64,000 nt of DNA from Actinoplanes sp. L3-i22 (lineage in GTDB: Bacteria; Actinomycetota; Actinomycetes; Mycobacteriales; Micromonosporaceae): NCBI RefSeq assembly GCF_019704555.1, contig NZ_AP024745.1, forward strand, positions 8,626,501 through 8,690,500, in the 5' to 3' direction. The notes under the pieces were generated by a model that was not told the origin of the DNA, ran no database searches, and saw only the letters and a list, made by a program, of their open reading frames with translations. A program made the position numbers and the translations under genes. Every line of letters starts with the position of its first letter. Position 1 is the first letter of the stretch. Positions 41,359 through 51,303 of this stretch are shown one piece after another.

Positions 41359-43821
41359 ATGCCCCGATCCACAAAGCGCCTGGCCGGCCTCGCCGTCGTC
41401 CTGGTCACCCTGCCGCTGGCGGTCGCGCCGCCGGTCTCGGCCGCCGCGGTCGAGCCGGACTACACGATCAAGGTCAGCCCGAGAGCGGACGGCGCCGCGC
41501 TGTCCAAGCAGCAGTACGGCGTCTTCTTCGAGGACATCAACTACGCGGCCGACGGCGGGCTCTACGCCGAGCTGGTCCGCAACCGCTCGTTCGAGTTCAA
41601 CGCGACCGACGCGACCGGCTACACCGGCCTGACCGCCTGGACCGCCACCGGCAGCGCCACCGTGGTGAACGACGACCAGCGGCTCAACGACCGCAACCGC
41701 AACTACCTGGCGCTGAACGGCAGCGTCACCAACGCCGGCTACAACAGCGGCATCGCCACGAAAAAAGGCGACATTTACGATTTCTCAATCTGGGCCCGCG
41801 GAGACGCCGCGGTCACAATAACGCTGACCGGCGCCGCGCCACTCACGATCGCCGCCACCGGTGACGCCTGGAAGAAGTACACCGGCGTCCTCAAAGCGAC
41901 CACCACCACCGACAAGGGCCGGCTGAGCGTAGCCAGCAGCACCCCGGTGAAGATCGACGAGGTCTCGCTGTTCCCCCGCGACACCTACCAGGGCCGGAAG
42001 AACGGCCTGCGCGACGACCTGGCCGAGAAGATCGCCGCGTTGAAGCCGGGCTTCGTCCGCTTCCCCGGCGGCTGCCTGGTCAACACCGGCAGCATGTACT
42101 CCTACGACGCGGCGAACAACTACCCGCGCGCCCGGGCGTACCAGTGGAAGGACACCGTCGGGCCGGTCGAGACCCGCGCGACGAACAAGAACTTCTGGGG
42201 CTACAACCAGTCCTACGGCCTGGGCTACTACGAGTACTTCCAGTTCGCCGAGGACATCGGCGCGATGCCGCTGCCGGTGCTGCCCGCGCTGGTCACCGGC
42301 TGTGGGCAGAACCGGGCCACGGTGGACGACGCGCTGCTGCAGCGGCACGTCCAGGACGCGCTCGACCTGATCGAGTTCGCGAACGGGCCGGTCACCTCGA
42401 CCTGGGGCAAGGTGCGCGCGCAGATGGGCCACCCCAAGCCGTTCGGGCTGACCACGGTCGCGGTCGGCAACGAGGAAAACCTGCCCGAGCAGTACTGGGC
42501 GAACTTCCTCAAGTTCGAGGCCGCGATCAAGGCGAAGTACCCGGACTTCACGGTGGTCAGCAACTCCGGCCCGGACGACCAGGGCGCCACGTTCGACAAC
42601 CTCTGGGCCAAGAACAAGGCCAACGGCACGGACCTGGTGGACGAGCACTACTACAACAGCCCGTCCTGGTTCCTGCAGAACAACGCGCGGTACGACGCGT
42701 ACGACAGAAATGGTCCGAAGGTCTTCCTCGGCGAATATGCCTCGCTGGACGCCAAGTTCGCCAACTCGCTGGCCGAGGCCGCCTACATGACCGGCCTGGA
42801 GCGCAACGCCGACGTGGTGAAGATGGCGTCCTACGCACCGCTGCTCGCCAACATCGACAACGTCCAGTGGAAGCCGGACATGATCTGGTTCGACAACGAC
42901 GAGTCGTGGGGTTCGACCAGCTACCAGACGCAGAAGCTGTTCATGAACAACGTCGGCGACCGGGTCGTGCCGAGCACGGTCAGCGGCGGCGGCGTGGTGC
43001 TGCCGAAACCGATCACCGGCGCGATCGGCCTGTCCACCTGGCGGACCGCGGCCACCTACGACGACGTCAAGGTGACCCGGCCGGACGGCACGACGATCTT
43101 CGCCGACGACTTCAACGACGGGAACGCCGACGGCTGGACCGCGGTGCAGCCGCGCGGCAACTGGACGGTGAGCAACGGCGGGTACGCCCAGACGACCACG
43201 GACACCGAGGACACCATGGTCAAGGCGGCGACGATCACCGACACCGACTACGACTACACGCTCAAGGCGACCAAGCAGGCCGGCGCCGAGGGCTTCCTGG
43301 TCGCGTTCGGCATCCAGGACACCGGCAACTTCTACTGGTGGAACCTGGGCGGCTGGAACAACACCCAGGGTGCGGTCGAGAAGGGGATCACCTCCGCCAA
43401 GGAGCAGATCCTGACCAAACCCAACACGATCAACACCGGTCAGACGTACGACCTGAAGGTCTCCGTCCGCGGCACCAAGGTCACCCTGTACCTGGACGGC
43501 GCCGAGTGGGGCAGCTTCGACGACAACGCGGTGACCGAGCCGTTCGCCCAGGTCGTGACGACCGACGCGAAGACCGGCGAGCTGATCGTCAAGGTGGTCA
43601 ACGCCAAGGACACCGCCGCGGTCACGAAGATCGACCTCGGTGGCCGCAAGGTCGCGGGCACGGCCAAGATGACCGTCCTGGCCGGTGACCCGGGCGAGCA
43701 GAACACCCGGACGGCCGAGCCGATCCTGCCGGTGACCAGCACGATCAAGGGCGTCTCGGCGAGCTTCACCCGCGAGTTCCCGGCGAACTCGATCACCTTC
43801 CTGCGCATCCGGACCCGATGA
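41359..43821 (+). CDS. Secreted alpha-L-arabinofuranosidase, GH51
   Basis: An 820-residue secreted enzyme that releases arabinose side chains from arabinoxylan or arabinan. The signal peptide (about 1-29, ends PPVSAAA) is followed by an N-terminal CBM4/9-like sandwich (about 75-205) and a GH51 barrel. Acid/base Glu372 is in VAVGNEENLP and nucleophile Glu459 in KVFLGEYASLD. A LamG-like module (about 575-715, DDFNDGNADGWTAVQPRGNW) is inserted before the final beta domain. GGAGG lies 7 nt before ATG 41359. It is first in an operon with the GH43 gene. Confidence 0.94.
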   Translation: MPRSTKRLAGLAVVLVTLPLAVAPPVSAAAVEPDYTIKVSPRADGAALSKQQYGVFFEDINYAADGGLYAELVRNRSFEFNATDATGYTGLTAWTATGSATVVNDDQRLNDRNRNYLALNGSVTNAGYNSGIATKKGDIYDFSIWARGDAAVTITLTGAAPLTIAATGDAWKKYTGVLKATTTTDKGRLSVASSTPVKIDEVSLFPRDTYQGRKNGLRDDLAEKIAALKPGFVRFPGGCLVNTGSMYSYDAANNYPRARAYQWKDTVGPVETRATNKNFWGYNQSYGLGYYEYFQFAEDIGAMPLPVLPALVTGCGQNRATVDDALLQRHVQDALDLIEFANGPVTSTWGKVRAQMGHPKPFGLTTVAVGNEENLPEQYWANFLKFEAAIKAKYPDFTVVSNSGPDDQGATFDNLWAKNKANGTDLVDEHYYNSPSWFLQNNARYDAYDRNGPKVFLGEYASLDAKFANSLAEAAYMTGLERNADVVKMASYAPLLANIDNVQWKPDMIWFDNDESWGSTSYQTQKLFMNNVGDRVVPSTVSGGGVVLPKPITGAIGLSTWRTAATYDDVKVTRPDGTTIFADDFNDGNADGWTAVQPRGNWTVSNGGYAQTTTDTEDTMVKAATITDTDYDYTLKATKQAGAEGFLVAFGIQDTGNFYWWNLGGWNNTQGAVEKGITSAKEQILTKPNTINTGQTYDLKVSVRGTKVTLYLDGAEWGSFDDNAVTEPFAQVVTTDAKTGELIVKVVNAKDTAAVTKIDLGGRKVAGTAKMTVLAGDPGEQNTRTAEPILPVTSTIKGVSASFTREFPANSITFLRIRTR

Positions 43822-43832
43822 GGAGCCCGATC

Positions 43833-45221
43833 ATGAATCGTCGGACCCTACTGACCGGCAGCGCCGCCCTCGGCACGCTCGCCGTCGTCCTGCCCGCCGG
43901 CGCCGAGGGCGCCCCGCACGCCGACCCGGTGCGCAGCGACGCCGAGATCTACGGCGTCCCGACCACCCAGCCGCTGATCAGCCAGCGGGCCGACCCGTTC
44001 ATCAGCCGGCGGTACGACGGGAAGTACTACTTCACCGGGTCGGTCCCCGCCTACGACAAGATCATCTTGCGGTCGTCGGACACGATCGCCGGACTCACCG
44101 ACGCCGCCGAGACGACCATCTGGACCCGGCCGTCGAGCGGGAAGATGGGCGGTTTCGTCTGGGCGCCGGAGATCCACCGGATCGGCGGCAAGTGGTACGT
44201 CTACTTCACCAACAGCGACGCGAACGACATCTGGCACATCCGCCCGTTCGTCCTCGAATCAGCTCTCGACGATCCGATGGATCCGGCCGGCTGGACCGTC
44301 AAGGGCGAGATCGCCCTGGAGTGGGACAGCTTCGCGCTGGACGCCACGGTGTTCAGCCACCGCGGGAAGCAGTACCTGCTGTGGGCGCAGAGCGAGCCGG
44401 AGATCGTGGCGAACTCCAGCGTCTACATCGCCGAACTGGCCAACCCGTGGACGCTGAAGAGCAAGCCGACCCGGCTCACCACGCCCACCAAGAGCTGGGA
44501 GATCCAGGGCTACCGGGTGAACGAGGGACCGGCGGTCATCATCCGGAACGGGCGGGTGTTCCTGACCTACTCGGCCAGCGCGACCGACGCGAACTACTGC
44601 ATGGGCCTGCTCACCGCGGACGCCCACGCCGACCTGCTGGACCGGGCCAGCTGGGTGAAGAGCCCGGACCCGATCTTCGTCAGCAACGACGACACCAGGC
44701 GCTGGGGTCCCGGGCACAACTCGTTCACGGTGGCCGAGGACGGGGTGACCGACGTGCTGGTCTACCACGCCCGCGACTACAAGCAGATCACCGGCGACCC
44801 GCTGTACGACCCGAACCGGCACACCCGGGTGCAGAAGCTCTACTGGCACCCGGACGGGACGCCGCTGTTCGGCGTGCCGGTCGGGGACGGCGGGCCGATC
44901 GTCCGGCTCTCGCCCGGCGGCGACACGTTCGTGCACCACGCGGGGACCGCCGTCCAGGTCGCCCCGGCGCCGCGTGACCTGGGCGCGACCCAGTTCCGGT
45001 TCACCGGCGACGGGCTGATCCAGTCCGTCGACAAGCCGGCGCTGTTCGTCCGGATCGACGGCACCTCGGTGACGCTGGACGCCACCGGCACGCCGGTCCG
45101 CCGGGTCCCGGCCCGGGGTGGCGTGACCATCCGTACCGTCGCCGACCCGGCCGTCTACCTGCGGGTTTCCGCCGGCGTGGTGACGACCGGCACGACCGGT
45201 ACGGTGTTCCGGCAGAGCTAA
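43833..45221 (+). CDS. Secreted GH43-family glycosidase (arabinofuranosidase/xylosidase)
   Basis: A 462-residue protein. The N-terminus (MNRRTLLTGSAALGTLAVVLPAGA) looks like a Tat-type signal with twin Arg. The five-bladed GH43 catalytic residues are visible: Asp54 in QRADPFISRR (base), Asp in SFALDATVFSH, and Glu in RVNEGPAVII (acid). The C-terminal part (about 330-462) is beta-rich and may be an AbfB-like binding domain. ATG 43833 is used because AGGAG lies 7 nt upstream; an ATG at 43818 overlaps the GH51 stop (ATGA). Function with the GH51 enzyme on arabinan or arabinoxylan is inferred from the operon. Confidence 0.92.
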   Translation: MNRRTLLTGSAALGTLAVVLPAGAEGAPHADPVRSDAEIYGVPTTQPLISQRADPFISRRYDGKYYFTGSVPAYDKIILRSSDTIAGLTDAAETTIWTRPSSGKMGGFVWAPEIHRIGGKWYVYFTNSDANDIWHIRPFVLESALDDPMDPAGWTVKGEIALEWDSFALDATVFSHRGKQYLLWAQSEPEIVANSSVYIAELANPWTLKSKPTRLTTPTKSWEIQGYRVNEGPAVIIRNGRVFLTYSASATDANYCMGLLTADAHADLLDRASWVKSPDPIFVSNDDTRRWGPGHNSFTVAEDGVTDVLVYHARDYKQITGDPLYDPNRHTRVQKLYWHPDGTPLFGVPVGDGGPIVRLSPGGDTFVHHAGTAVQVAPAPRDLGATQFRFTGDGLIQSVDKPALFVRIDGTSVTLDATGTPVRRVPARGGVTIRTVADPAVYLRVSAGVVTTGTTGTVFRQS

Positions 45222-45258
45222 GGCTCAGATCGGCCACCGGCGGCCCGATGATGCGGGG

Positions 45259-46419
45259 GTGTTCACCGCCCCTGAGATCAGCGAGCAGCCGGTGGCCGAC
45301 GGCCGTTCCCGGGCCGTCGACGCGAGTTCGCTGGCGTACGTGCAGGTCGACCGGACCGGCCTGATCCGGGACTGGAATCCGGCCGCGGAACGGCTGTTCG
45401 GCTGGCCGCGCGCCGAGGTGCTCGGCCGCTCGCTGGCGGACACCATCGTCCCGGCTTCGCTGCGCTCCGGGCACAACGCCGGGTTCGCGCGCCGGGTCGC
45501 GATCGGGGACGGGCCGGACATGGGCCACCGCTTCGAGGTGCCGGCCGTGCACCGCGACGGCGCCGAGCTGAACATCTCGATGACCCTCGACTCGATCGGG
45601 CCCGAGGGCTTCTGCGCGTTCATCTCCGACCAGACCGACATGCATCAGGCCAAGCAGGAGTTGCAGCGCAGCAACCAGCTGATCAACGCGATCCTGCAGC
45701 ACACCACCGCGGTCATCTCGGCCAAGGACCTGGACGGGCGCTACCTGTTCGTCAACGGCGAGTACGAGCGGGTCTTCCAGGTCAGCGCCGCCGACATGGC
45801 CGGCCGCGGCGAGGAGGACGTGATGCCGGCCGCGGTCGCCGCCGGCAGCCGCGCCCACGACGTCGAGGTCACCGAGACCGGCGACGCCAAGACCGTCCTG
45901 GAGCTGTTGCCGTTCGGCGACGAGATCCGGGAGTACGTGGTCACCCGCGTCCCGCTGGCCGACCCGGACGGCTCGGTCTACGGCGTGTGCACGATCGCGA
46001 TCGACGACACCGCCCGGCGGCGCACCGAGGCCGCCCTGGCCGCCGGCGAGGAACGCTTCCGCAGCACCGTCAACAACGCGCCCGGGATGCTCTACCAGTT
46101 CCGGGTCGACGCCGAGGGCGCCCGGTTCACCTTCGTCTCGGACGCCTGCCGGGACATCTACGGTGTGGAGCCGTCCGAGGTCACCTCGGCCGCCGGGGAG
46201 ATCGTGGACCGGATCGCCGAGGACGAGCGGGACGCCTACCTCGCCTCGGTCCGGCACTCCGCGGAGACCCTGGAACCGTGGGAATGGCAGGGCACGATCA
46301 TCCGCCGGGACGGGGGCCGGCGCCTGCTGCACGGCATGGCCCGCCCGCACCGCGGGCCGGACGGGGCGACCGTGTGGGACGGGATCCTGCTCGACCGGAC
46401 CCACGGCGGGAACCTGTGA
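45259..46419 (+). CDS. Triple-PAS sensor protein
   Basis: A 386-residue soluble protein with three PAS domains and no output domain. PAS1 (about 22-130) contains DRTGLIRDWNPAAERLFGW. PAS2 (about 140-260) contains VISAKDLDGRYLFVNGEYERVF. PAS3 (about 268-384) contains FTFVSDACRDIYGVEPSEV. A short coiled coil joins PAS1 and PAS2. The final GTGA overlaps the start of the GGDEF-EAL gene, so the two proteins are made together. It probably provides input for that cyclic-di-GMP enzyme. The start is GTG 45259, only 37 nt after the GH43 stop, without a strong ribosome binding site. Confidence 0.87.
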   Translation: MFTAPEISEQPVADGRSRAVDASSLAYVQVDRTGLIRDWNPAAERLFGWPRAEVLGRSLADTIVPASLRSGHNAGFARRVAIGDGPDMGHRFEVPAVHRDGAELNISMTLDSIGPEGFCAFISDQTDMHQAKQELQRSNQLINAILQHTTAVISAKDLDGRYLFVNGEYERVFQVSAADMAGRGEEDVMPAAVAAGSRAHDVEVTETGDAKTVLELLPFGDEIREYVVTRVPLADPDGSVYGVCTIAIDDTARRRTEAALAAGEERFRSTVNNAPGMLYQFRVDAEGARFTFVSDACRDIYGVEPSEVTSAAGEIVDRIAEDERDAYLASVRHSAETLEPWEWQGTIIRRDGGRRLLHGMARPHRGPDGATVWDGILLDRTHGGNL

Positions 46420-48095
46420 GCGCGCCCCGTCTGCCCCGCAAGCTGGGCGAGCTCGCCGTGCCGACGGCGCCGCTGCCGCTCGACACCCCGGTCCACGACG
46501 TCGAGGCGGCGCTGCGCCGGGGCGGGCACACCCCGGGCGTGATCGTGGTGACCGCGACCGGTCCCGTGCTCCTCACCCCGGCCCGCCTGGACACGATCGC
46601 GACCGCGCCGGTCGGGGTACGCCGTACCGTCGCCGATCTTTCCCTGGCCGCCTCCCTGATCCTGCCCGCCGACACCGACATCGACGTGGCCGCCGAGGCG
46701 GCCCTGGCCCGGCCGGGCGCCGCACGCGAGGAGCCGGTCCTGGTCCGGTGGCCGGACGGCCGCTGCGGGATCGCCCCGATCATGGACCTGCTGGCCGCGA
46801 TGGCCGGCCGGTACGCCAAGCTGTCCCGCACCGACCAGCTCACCGGCCTGCCCAACCGCGGCCTGATCGCCGCCGAGGGCCGGCGCCGGCTGGAGTCCGG
46901 GAACCTGATCGCCGTGCTGCACCTGGGTCTGGACCAGTTCCAGGACGCCAACGACGTGCTCGGCCACCACGGCGCGGACGCGCTGCTGCACCGGGTCGCG
47001 GTCGCGCTCACCGCCGCCCACGGCGCCGGCAACCTGGCCGCCCGGCTCGACGGCGACCAGTTCCTGGTGCTGCTCTCCGAGCTGCCCGGCGGGCACACCC
47101 CGCAGAGCATGGGCCGGCAGCTCGCGGCCGGCATCCGCGGCCCGCACCAGATCGACGGGCTGCCGATCGGCGTCGAGGTCAGCATCGGCATCACCCCGGC
47201 CGACCACCACGACTTCGCGGTGCTGCAGCGCCGCGCGGCCGCCGCGATGCGCCGCGCCAAGCAGGAACGCACCGGCGTGGTCGAGTGGACGCCCGGCCTG
47301 GACACCACCCAGCGGGTCGACCTGCGCCAGCTCACCGAGCTGCGGACCGGCCTGAAGAGCGGCCACCTGCGCCTGCACTACCAGCCGCTGCACGACGCGG
47401 TCACCCGCGAGATGAACGGCGTCGAGGCGCTGGTCCGCTGGCAGCACCCGCAGCGCGGACTGCTGCCGCCCGGCGTCTTCCTCCCCGACGCGGAACGCTC
47501 CGACGTCATCCTGGAGCTCACCGACTGGGTGCTGGCCGAGGCGCTGCACCAGGCCGCGGTCTGGCGGCGGGCCGGGCACCACGTGCCGGTCTCGGTCAAC
47601 CTGCCGGCGTCCTACCTGGCCCAGGCCCGCGCGATCCCGACGATCCTGACCATGCTGGGGCTGGAACAGGTGCCCGCCGAGCTGCTCACCGTCGAGATCA
47701 CCGAGACCGCGGTCCTGACCCGCCCGGACGAGGTCGCGGCCCAGCTCGCCGAGCTGCGGCTGCGCGGTGTCCGGGTGGCGATCGACGACTTCGGCACCGG
47801 CTACACGTCGCTGGGCCTGCTCCCCCGCCTGCCGATCGACGAGCTGAAGATCGACCGCTCGTTCGTCGTCCAGATGCACGAGTCCCCGGCCCACGCCACG
47901 ATCATCGACTCGGTGATCGCGATCGCGAAGTCGCTCGGCATGAAGGTCGTCGCCGAGGGCGTCGAGGACGAGCCGACCGCGGCCGACCTGGCCCGGGCCG
48001 GCGTCGACCTGCTGCAGGGCTACCACCTCAACCGGCCCACCCCACCCGAGGCGATCCCGCTGGCGTCAGCTCCGCCGCTGCTCACGGCCGTCTAA
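46416..48095 (+). CDS. GGDEF-EAL cyclic-di-GMP protein with degenerate GGDEF
   Basis: A 559-residue protein. An N-terminal CBS-like segment (about 10-125, PVHDVEAALRRGGHTPGVIVV) is followed by a GGDEF domain (about 137-300, TDQLTGLPNRG) and an EAL domain (about 315-550). The GGDEF signature reads DGDQF (about 210-214), so cyclase activity is doubtful. The EAL domain keeps EALVRW, EITETAV, DDFGTGYTSL, LKIDRSFV and VAEGVE, as in active phosphodiesterases. It probably breaks down cyclic-di-GMP. GTG 46416 overlaps the stop of the PAS protein. Confidence 0.93.
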   Translation: MSAPRLPRKLGELAVPTAPLPLDTPVHDVEAALRRGGHTPGVIVVTATGPVLLTPARLDTIATAPVGVRRTVADLSLAASLILPADTDIDVAAEAALARPGAAREEPVLVRWPDGRCGIAPIMDLLAAMAGRYAKLSRTDQLTGLPNRGLIAAEGRRRLESGNLIAVLHLGLDQFQDANDVLGHHGADALLHRVAVALTAAHGAGNLAARLDGDQFLVLLSELPGGHTPQSMGRQLAAGIRGPHQIDGLPIGVEVSIGITPADHHDFAVLQRRAAAAMRRAKQERTGVVEWTPGLDTTQRVDLRQLTELRTGLKSGHLRLHYQPLHDAVTREMNGVEALVRWQHPQRGLLPPGVFLPDAERSDVILELTDWVLAEALHQAAVWRRAGHHVPVSVNLPASYLAQARAIPTILTMLGLEQVPAELLTVEITETAVLTRPDEVAAQLAELRLRGVRVAIDDFGTGYTSLGLLPRLPIDELKIDRSFVVQMHESPAHATIIDSVIAIAKSLGMKVVAEGVEDEPTAADLARAGVDLLQGYHLNRPTPPEAIPLASAPPLLTAV

Positions 48096-48149
48096 TTGCC
48101 CACGGTACGGCGTATTGCCCGCGCCCGCCCCCACCCGGTCCCGCGGCGG

Positions 48150-49625
48150 CTATTCGGGTGAGGCGGCGCGGAAGTCAGCGGGGCGCAGGCGGGCGGTCCG
48201 GCGGCGGTATTCGGTGGCCATGCCGGGCCAGTTGGTGACGATGCGGCCGCTGGGCGTGCGGTACCAGCTCTGGCAGGCGGTCCAGACACTTCCGGCGAGG
48301 CGGGTCTGGAGCTCGTCGTCGTAGGCGGCCGCGGTCTCCGGCCGTACCTCAAGCGGGTTTTGATCTTGAGAAAGATGACGGACGGCCTGGGTGATCCAGC
48401 GGGCCTGGGACTCGTGGAAGAAGACCACCGAGGTGTTGCCGGTGTTCGTGTTCGGGCCGTAGACCAGGAACATGTTGGGGAAACCGGGGACCGCCATGCC
48501 GAGGTAGGCGTGCGCGCCGTCCTGCCACACGGTGTCGAGCGAGGCGCCGTCCCGGCCGGTGACCTTGATCGGGACGAGGAACTCGGTGGCCGCGAAGCCG
48601 GTGCCGTAGACCAGCACGTCGACCGGGTGCTCCACGCCGTCGGCGGTCCGGATGCCGGTCGGGGTCACCGCGATGATCTTCTCGGTGACCAGGTCGACGT
48701 CCGGGCGGGCCAGGGTGGGCAGCCAGGCGTTGGTGAACAGGACCCGTTTGCAGCCCATCGGCTCGTCCGGGGTGACCTTGCGGCGCAGCTCCGGATCGCG
48801 GACCTGCCAGCGGCGCTGGGTGCGGGAGACGCCGCGCAGGAGCGCGATCGCGGCCCGGTTGCCGGTGACGGCGAGGCCGGTGACCACGGTCATCAGCCAC
48901 GTTCCGGCGCGCGCGGCGCCCATCGCCGACGGGATCGATCGGTACAGGCCGCTGCGGATCCGGCCGTAGCGGCGGTCCGGTTTGGGCAGCGTCCAGGGCG
49001 CGCTCCGCTGGAAGACCGTGACGTGCGCGGCGACCCCCGCGATCGCCGGGACCAGCTGGATCGCGCTGGCGCCGGTGCCGATCACGGCGACCCGGCGGCC
49101 CTCGATCGGCACCGACGCGTCCCAGTCCGCGGTGTGCATCGCCGGGCCGTCGAAGTCGCCGGGCAGCCGCGGGATGACCGGGCGGGAGAGCTGGCCGACC
49201 GCGGGGACCAGCACGTCGGCCGCCAGGGTCGCGCCGGTGGTGGTGGTGACCTGCCAGTGGGTGCCGGTCCAGTGGGCGGTGGCCACCTCCGTACCGAATC
49301 GGATCTTGTCTCTCAGGCCGAATCGGTCGACGCAGGCGTCGAGGTAGGCGAGGATCTCGGGCTGCGGCGGGAAGCGGCGGGACCAGGCCGGGTTCTGGGC
49401 GTAGGAGTAGGAGTAGAGCGGCGCCGGGATGTCGCAGGCGCAGCCGGGGTAGCGGTTGTCCCGCCAGACGCCGCCGGCGCGGTCCGCCTTCTCCAGGACG
49501 GTGAGGTCGGTGAAGCCGGCTTTGAGCAGCTCGTTGGCGACCGCGACCCCGCCGAAGCCGGCCCCGATGATCAGGATCCGGGTGCTCGGCGGGCCTGAAT
49601 TTCGATCAGGAGGCGGGCTGCTCAT
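48150..49625 (-). CDS. Baeyer-Villiger type flavin monooxygenase
   Basis: A 491-residue FAD/NADPH monooxygenase. The FAD motif is IIGAGFGGVAVANEL (about 19-33). The NADPH motif is VAVIGTGASAIQLVP, just after the Baeyer-Villiger fingerprint FDGPAMHTADWD (about 158-169, FxGxxxHxxxW). It inserts oxygen into ketones to give esters or lactones; substrate unknown. Its ATG overlaps the stop of the upstream GMC oxidase gene by 4 bp, so the pair is one operon. Sterol or terpenoid oxidation is a possible joint role. Confidence 0.93.
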   Translation of the reverse strand: MSSPPPDRNSGPPSTRILIIGAGFGGVAVANELLKAGFTDLTVLEKADRAGGVWRDNRYPGCACDIPAPLYSYSYAQNPAWSRRFPPQPEILAYLDACVDRFGLRDKIRFGTEVATAHWTGTHWQVTTTTGATLAADVLVPAVGQLSRPVIPRLPGDFDGPAMHTADWDASVPIEGRRVAVIGTGASAIQLVPAIAGVAAHVTVFQRSAPWTLPKPDRRYGRIRSGLYRSIPSAMGAARAGTWLMTVVTGLAVTGNRAAIALLRGVSRTQRRWQVRDPELRRKVTPDEPMGCKRVLFTNAWLPTLARPDVDLVTEKIIAVTPTGIRTADGVEHPVDVLVYGTGFAATEFLVPIKVTGRDGASLDTVWQDGAHAYLGMAVPGFPNMFLVYGPNTNTGNTSVVFFHESQARWITQAVRHLSQDQNPLEVRPETAAAYDDELQTRLAGSVWTACQSWYRTPSGRIVTNWPGMATEYRRRTARLRPADFRAASPE

Positions 49626-51277
49626 CGGTCCTCGCTTCGGATCAGGCGCAGGGCGGCCGGTGCGGTTGCCGGGACCGCCGGTTGGCTTGGAATGACCGGA
49701 TTTATCGCGACATAGCCATCGCCGAGCGCCGGCCGTGCGTCGTCGTCACCCGCGTTCGGCCACAGCGCGACCGCCCGCTCCGCCAGCGCCGTGATGGTCA
49801 GCGACGGGTTCACCCCGAGGTTCGCCGCGACCACCGACCCGTCGATCACGTGCAGCCCGGGGTGCCCGTAGAGCCGGTGATACGGATCCACCACCGCCCC
49901 GATCGCGCAGCCCCCGATGAAATGCCCGGTCACCGGCTTGCCGACCAGTTCGGTGTACGACCCCAGCGGCACCCCGTCGATCTTCTCCGCGGTCCGCCGG
50001 GCCACGTCGTGCGCGACCGGCACCCACTCCGGGTTCGGCTCGCCGATCCCCGGCCGGCTGGTCAGCCGCCCCCGCTTGCGGAACACCGTGATCGAGTTGT
50101 CCAGCGGCTGCATGGCGAGCAGCACCACGGTCTGCCGCGACCAGTCCCGGGGCGACAGGTAGAGCCGCAGGTCCCGCCCCGCCCTGGCGAGCTGCTTGAG
50201 CCCCGCCCACCAGCGCGGCCGGCCTCGGCCGTCGTCGACCATCACGGTGGAGAGCAGCGCGAGCAGGTTGCTGCCCGGGCCGTAGCGGACCGGCTCGACG
50301 TGCGTGACCGGGTCCGGGTGGATCGAAGAGGTGATCGCGACGCCGTGGCTGTAGTCGCGGTCCCGGCGCCGGGTCCGCGCGCCCAGGATCGACTCCGAGT
50401 TGGTGCGGCTCAGCTCGCCCAGGCGCGGCGACACGTGCGGCAGGCTGCCCCGGTCGCGCAGGCGGTGCAGCAGTCGCTGGGTGCCGAGCGCGCCGGCCGC
50501 GAAGACGACCTGCTTCGCGGTGAGGCTGTCGTTCCGCAGTCCGCCGGTCCGGCGGGTGTCGACGGCGTAGCCACCGTCGGGCAGCGGCCGGACGTCCCGG
50601 ACCGTGGTCAGCGGATGAACCGTCGCGCCCGCCCGCTCGGCCAGGTACAGATAGTTCTTCACCAGGGTGTTCTTGGCGTTGTTCCGGCAGCCGGTCATGC
50701 ACGACCCGCACAGCGTGCAGTTCCGCCGGCTCGGGCCGGCCCCGCCGAAGAACGGGTCCGGCACTTCGGCGCCGGGTTGTGCTCCGAACAAGACCCCCAC
50801 CGGGGTACGGCGATAGGTCGCCCCCACCCCCAGATCGTCCGCGACCGCCCGCAGCGCCTGATCGGATGCCGTCTCGACCGGGTTCACGGTCACCCCGAGC
50901 ATCCGTTTCGCCTGGTCGTAGTAGGGCGCGAGCTCGGCCTTCCAATCCGTGATCGCGGACCACTGCGGGTCGGCGTAGAACGCGTCCGGCGGCTCGTACA
51001 GCGTGTTCGCGTAGCCCAGCGAGCCCCCGCCGACGCCGGCCCCCGACATGATCAGCACATTCTTGAGCAGGGTGAGCCGCAGGATGCCGTAGCAGCCGAG
51101 CGCCGGCGCGTACACGTAGTCCCGCAGCCGCCAGGACGTCTTGGCGAACTGCTCGTCGGTGAACCGGCGGCCGGCCTCGAGCACGCCCACGCGGTAGCCC
51201 TTCTCGGTCAGGCGCAGCGCGGTCACGCTGCCCCCGAACCCGGAGCCGATCACGAGGACGTCGTAGTCGTACGACAT
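49622..51277 (-). CDS. GMC-type oxidoreductase, cholesterol-oxidase (ChoD)-like
   Basis: A 551-residue flavoprotein. The FAD motif is VLVIGSGFGGSVTALRL (about 7-23). GMC signatures include SGAGVGGGSLGYANTL and the C-terminal GNxxxDGS-like HVIDGSVVAANLGVNPSLTITALAER with active-site His/Asn. The segment NCTLCGSCMTGCRNNAKNTL has four closely spaced Cys, a feature of the mycobacterial ChoD group rather than of secreted cholesterol oxidases. No signal peptide is present. It probably oxidises a sterol-like or other hydrophobic alcohol. First gene of the operon with the monooxygenase, divergent from an alpha/beta hydrolase. Confidence 0.9.
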   Translation of the reverse strand: MSYDYDVLVIGSGFGGSVTALRLTEKGYRVGVLEAGRRFTDEQFAKTSWRLRDYVYAPALGCYGILRLTLLKNVLIMSGAGVGGGSLGYANTLYEPPDAFYADPQWSAITDWKAELAPYYDQAKRMLGVTVNPVETASDQALRAVADDLGVGATYRRTPVGVLFGAQPGAEVPDPFFGGAGPSRRNCTLCGSCMTGCRNNAKNTLVKNYLYLAERAGATVHPLTTVRDVRPLPDGGYAVDTRRTGGLRNDSLTAKQVVFAAGALGTQRLLHRLRDRGSLPHVSPRLGELSRTNSESILGARTRRRDRDYSHGVAITSSIHPDPVTHVEPVRYGPGSNLLALLSTVMVDDGRGRPRWWAGLKQLARAGRDLRLYLSPRDWSRQTVVLLAMQPLDNSITVFRKRGRLTSRPGIGEPNPEWVPVAHDVARRTAEKIDGVPLGSYTELVGKPVTGHFIGGCAIGAVVDPYHRLYGHPGLHVIDGSVVAANLGVNPSLTITALAERAVALWPNAGDDDARPALGDGYVAINPVIPSQPAVPATAPAALRLIRSEDR

Positions 51278-51303
51278 CGCCGTAGCATCACGCCCTTATT
51301 GGC

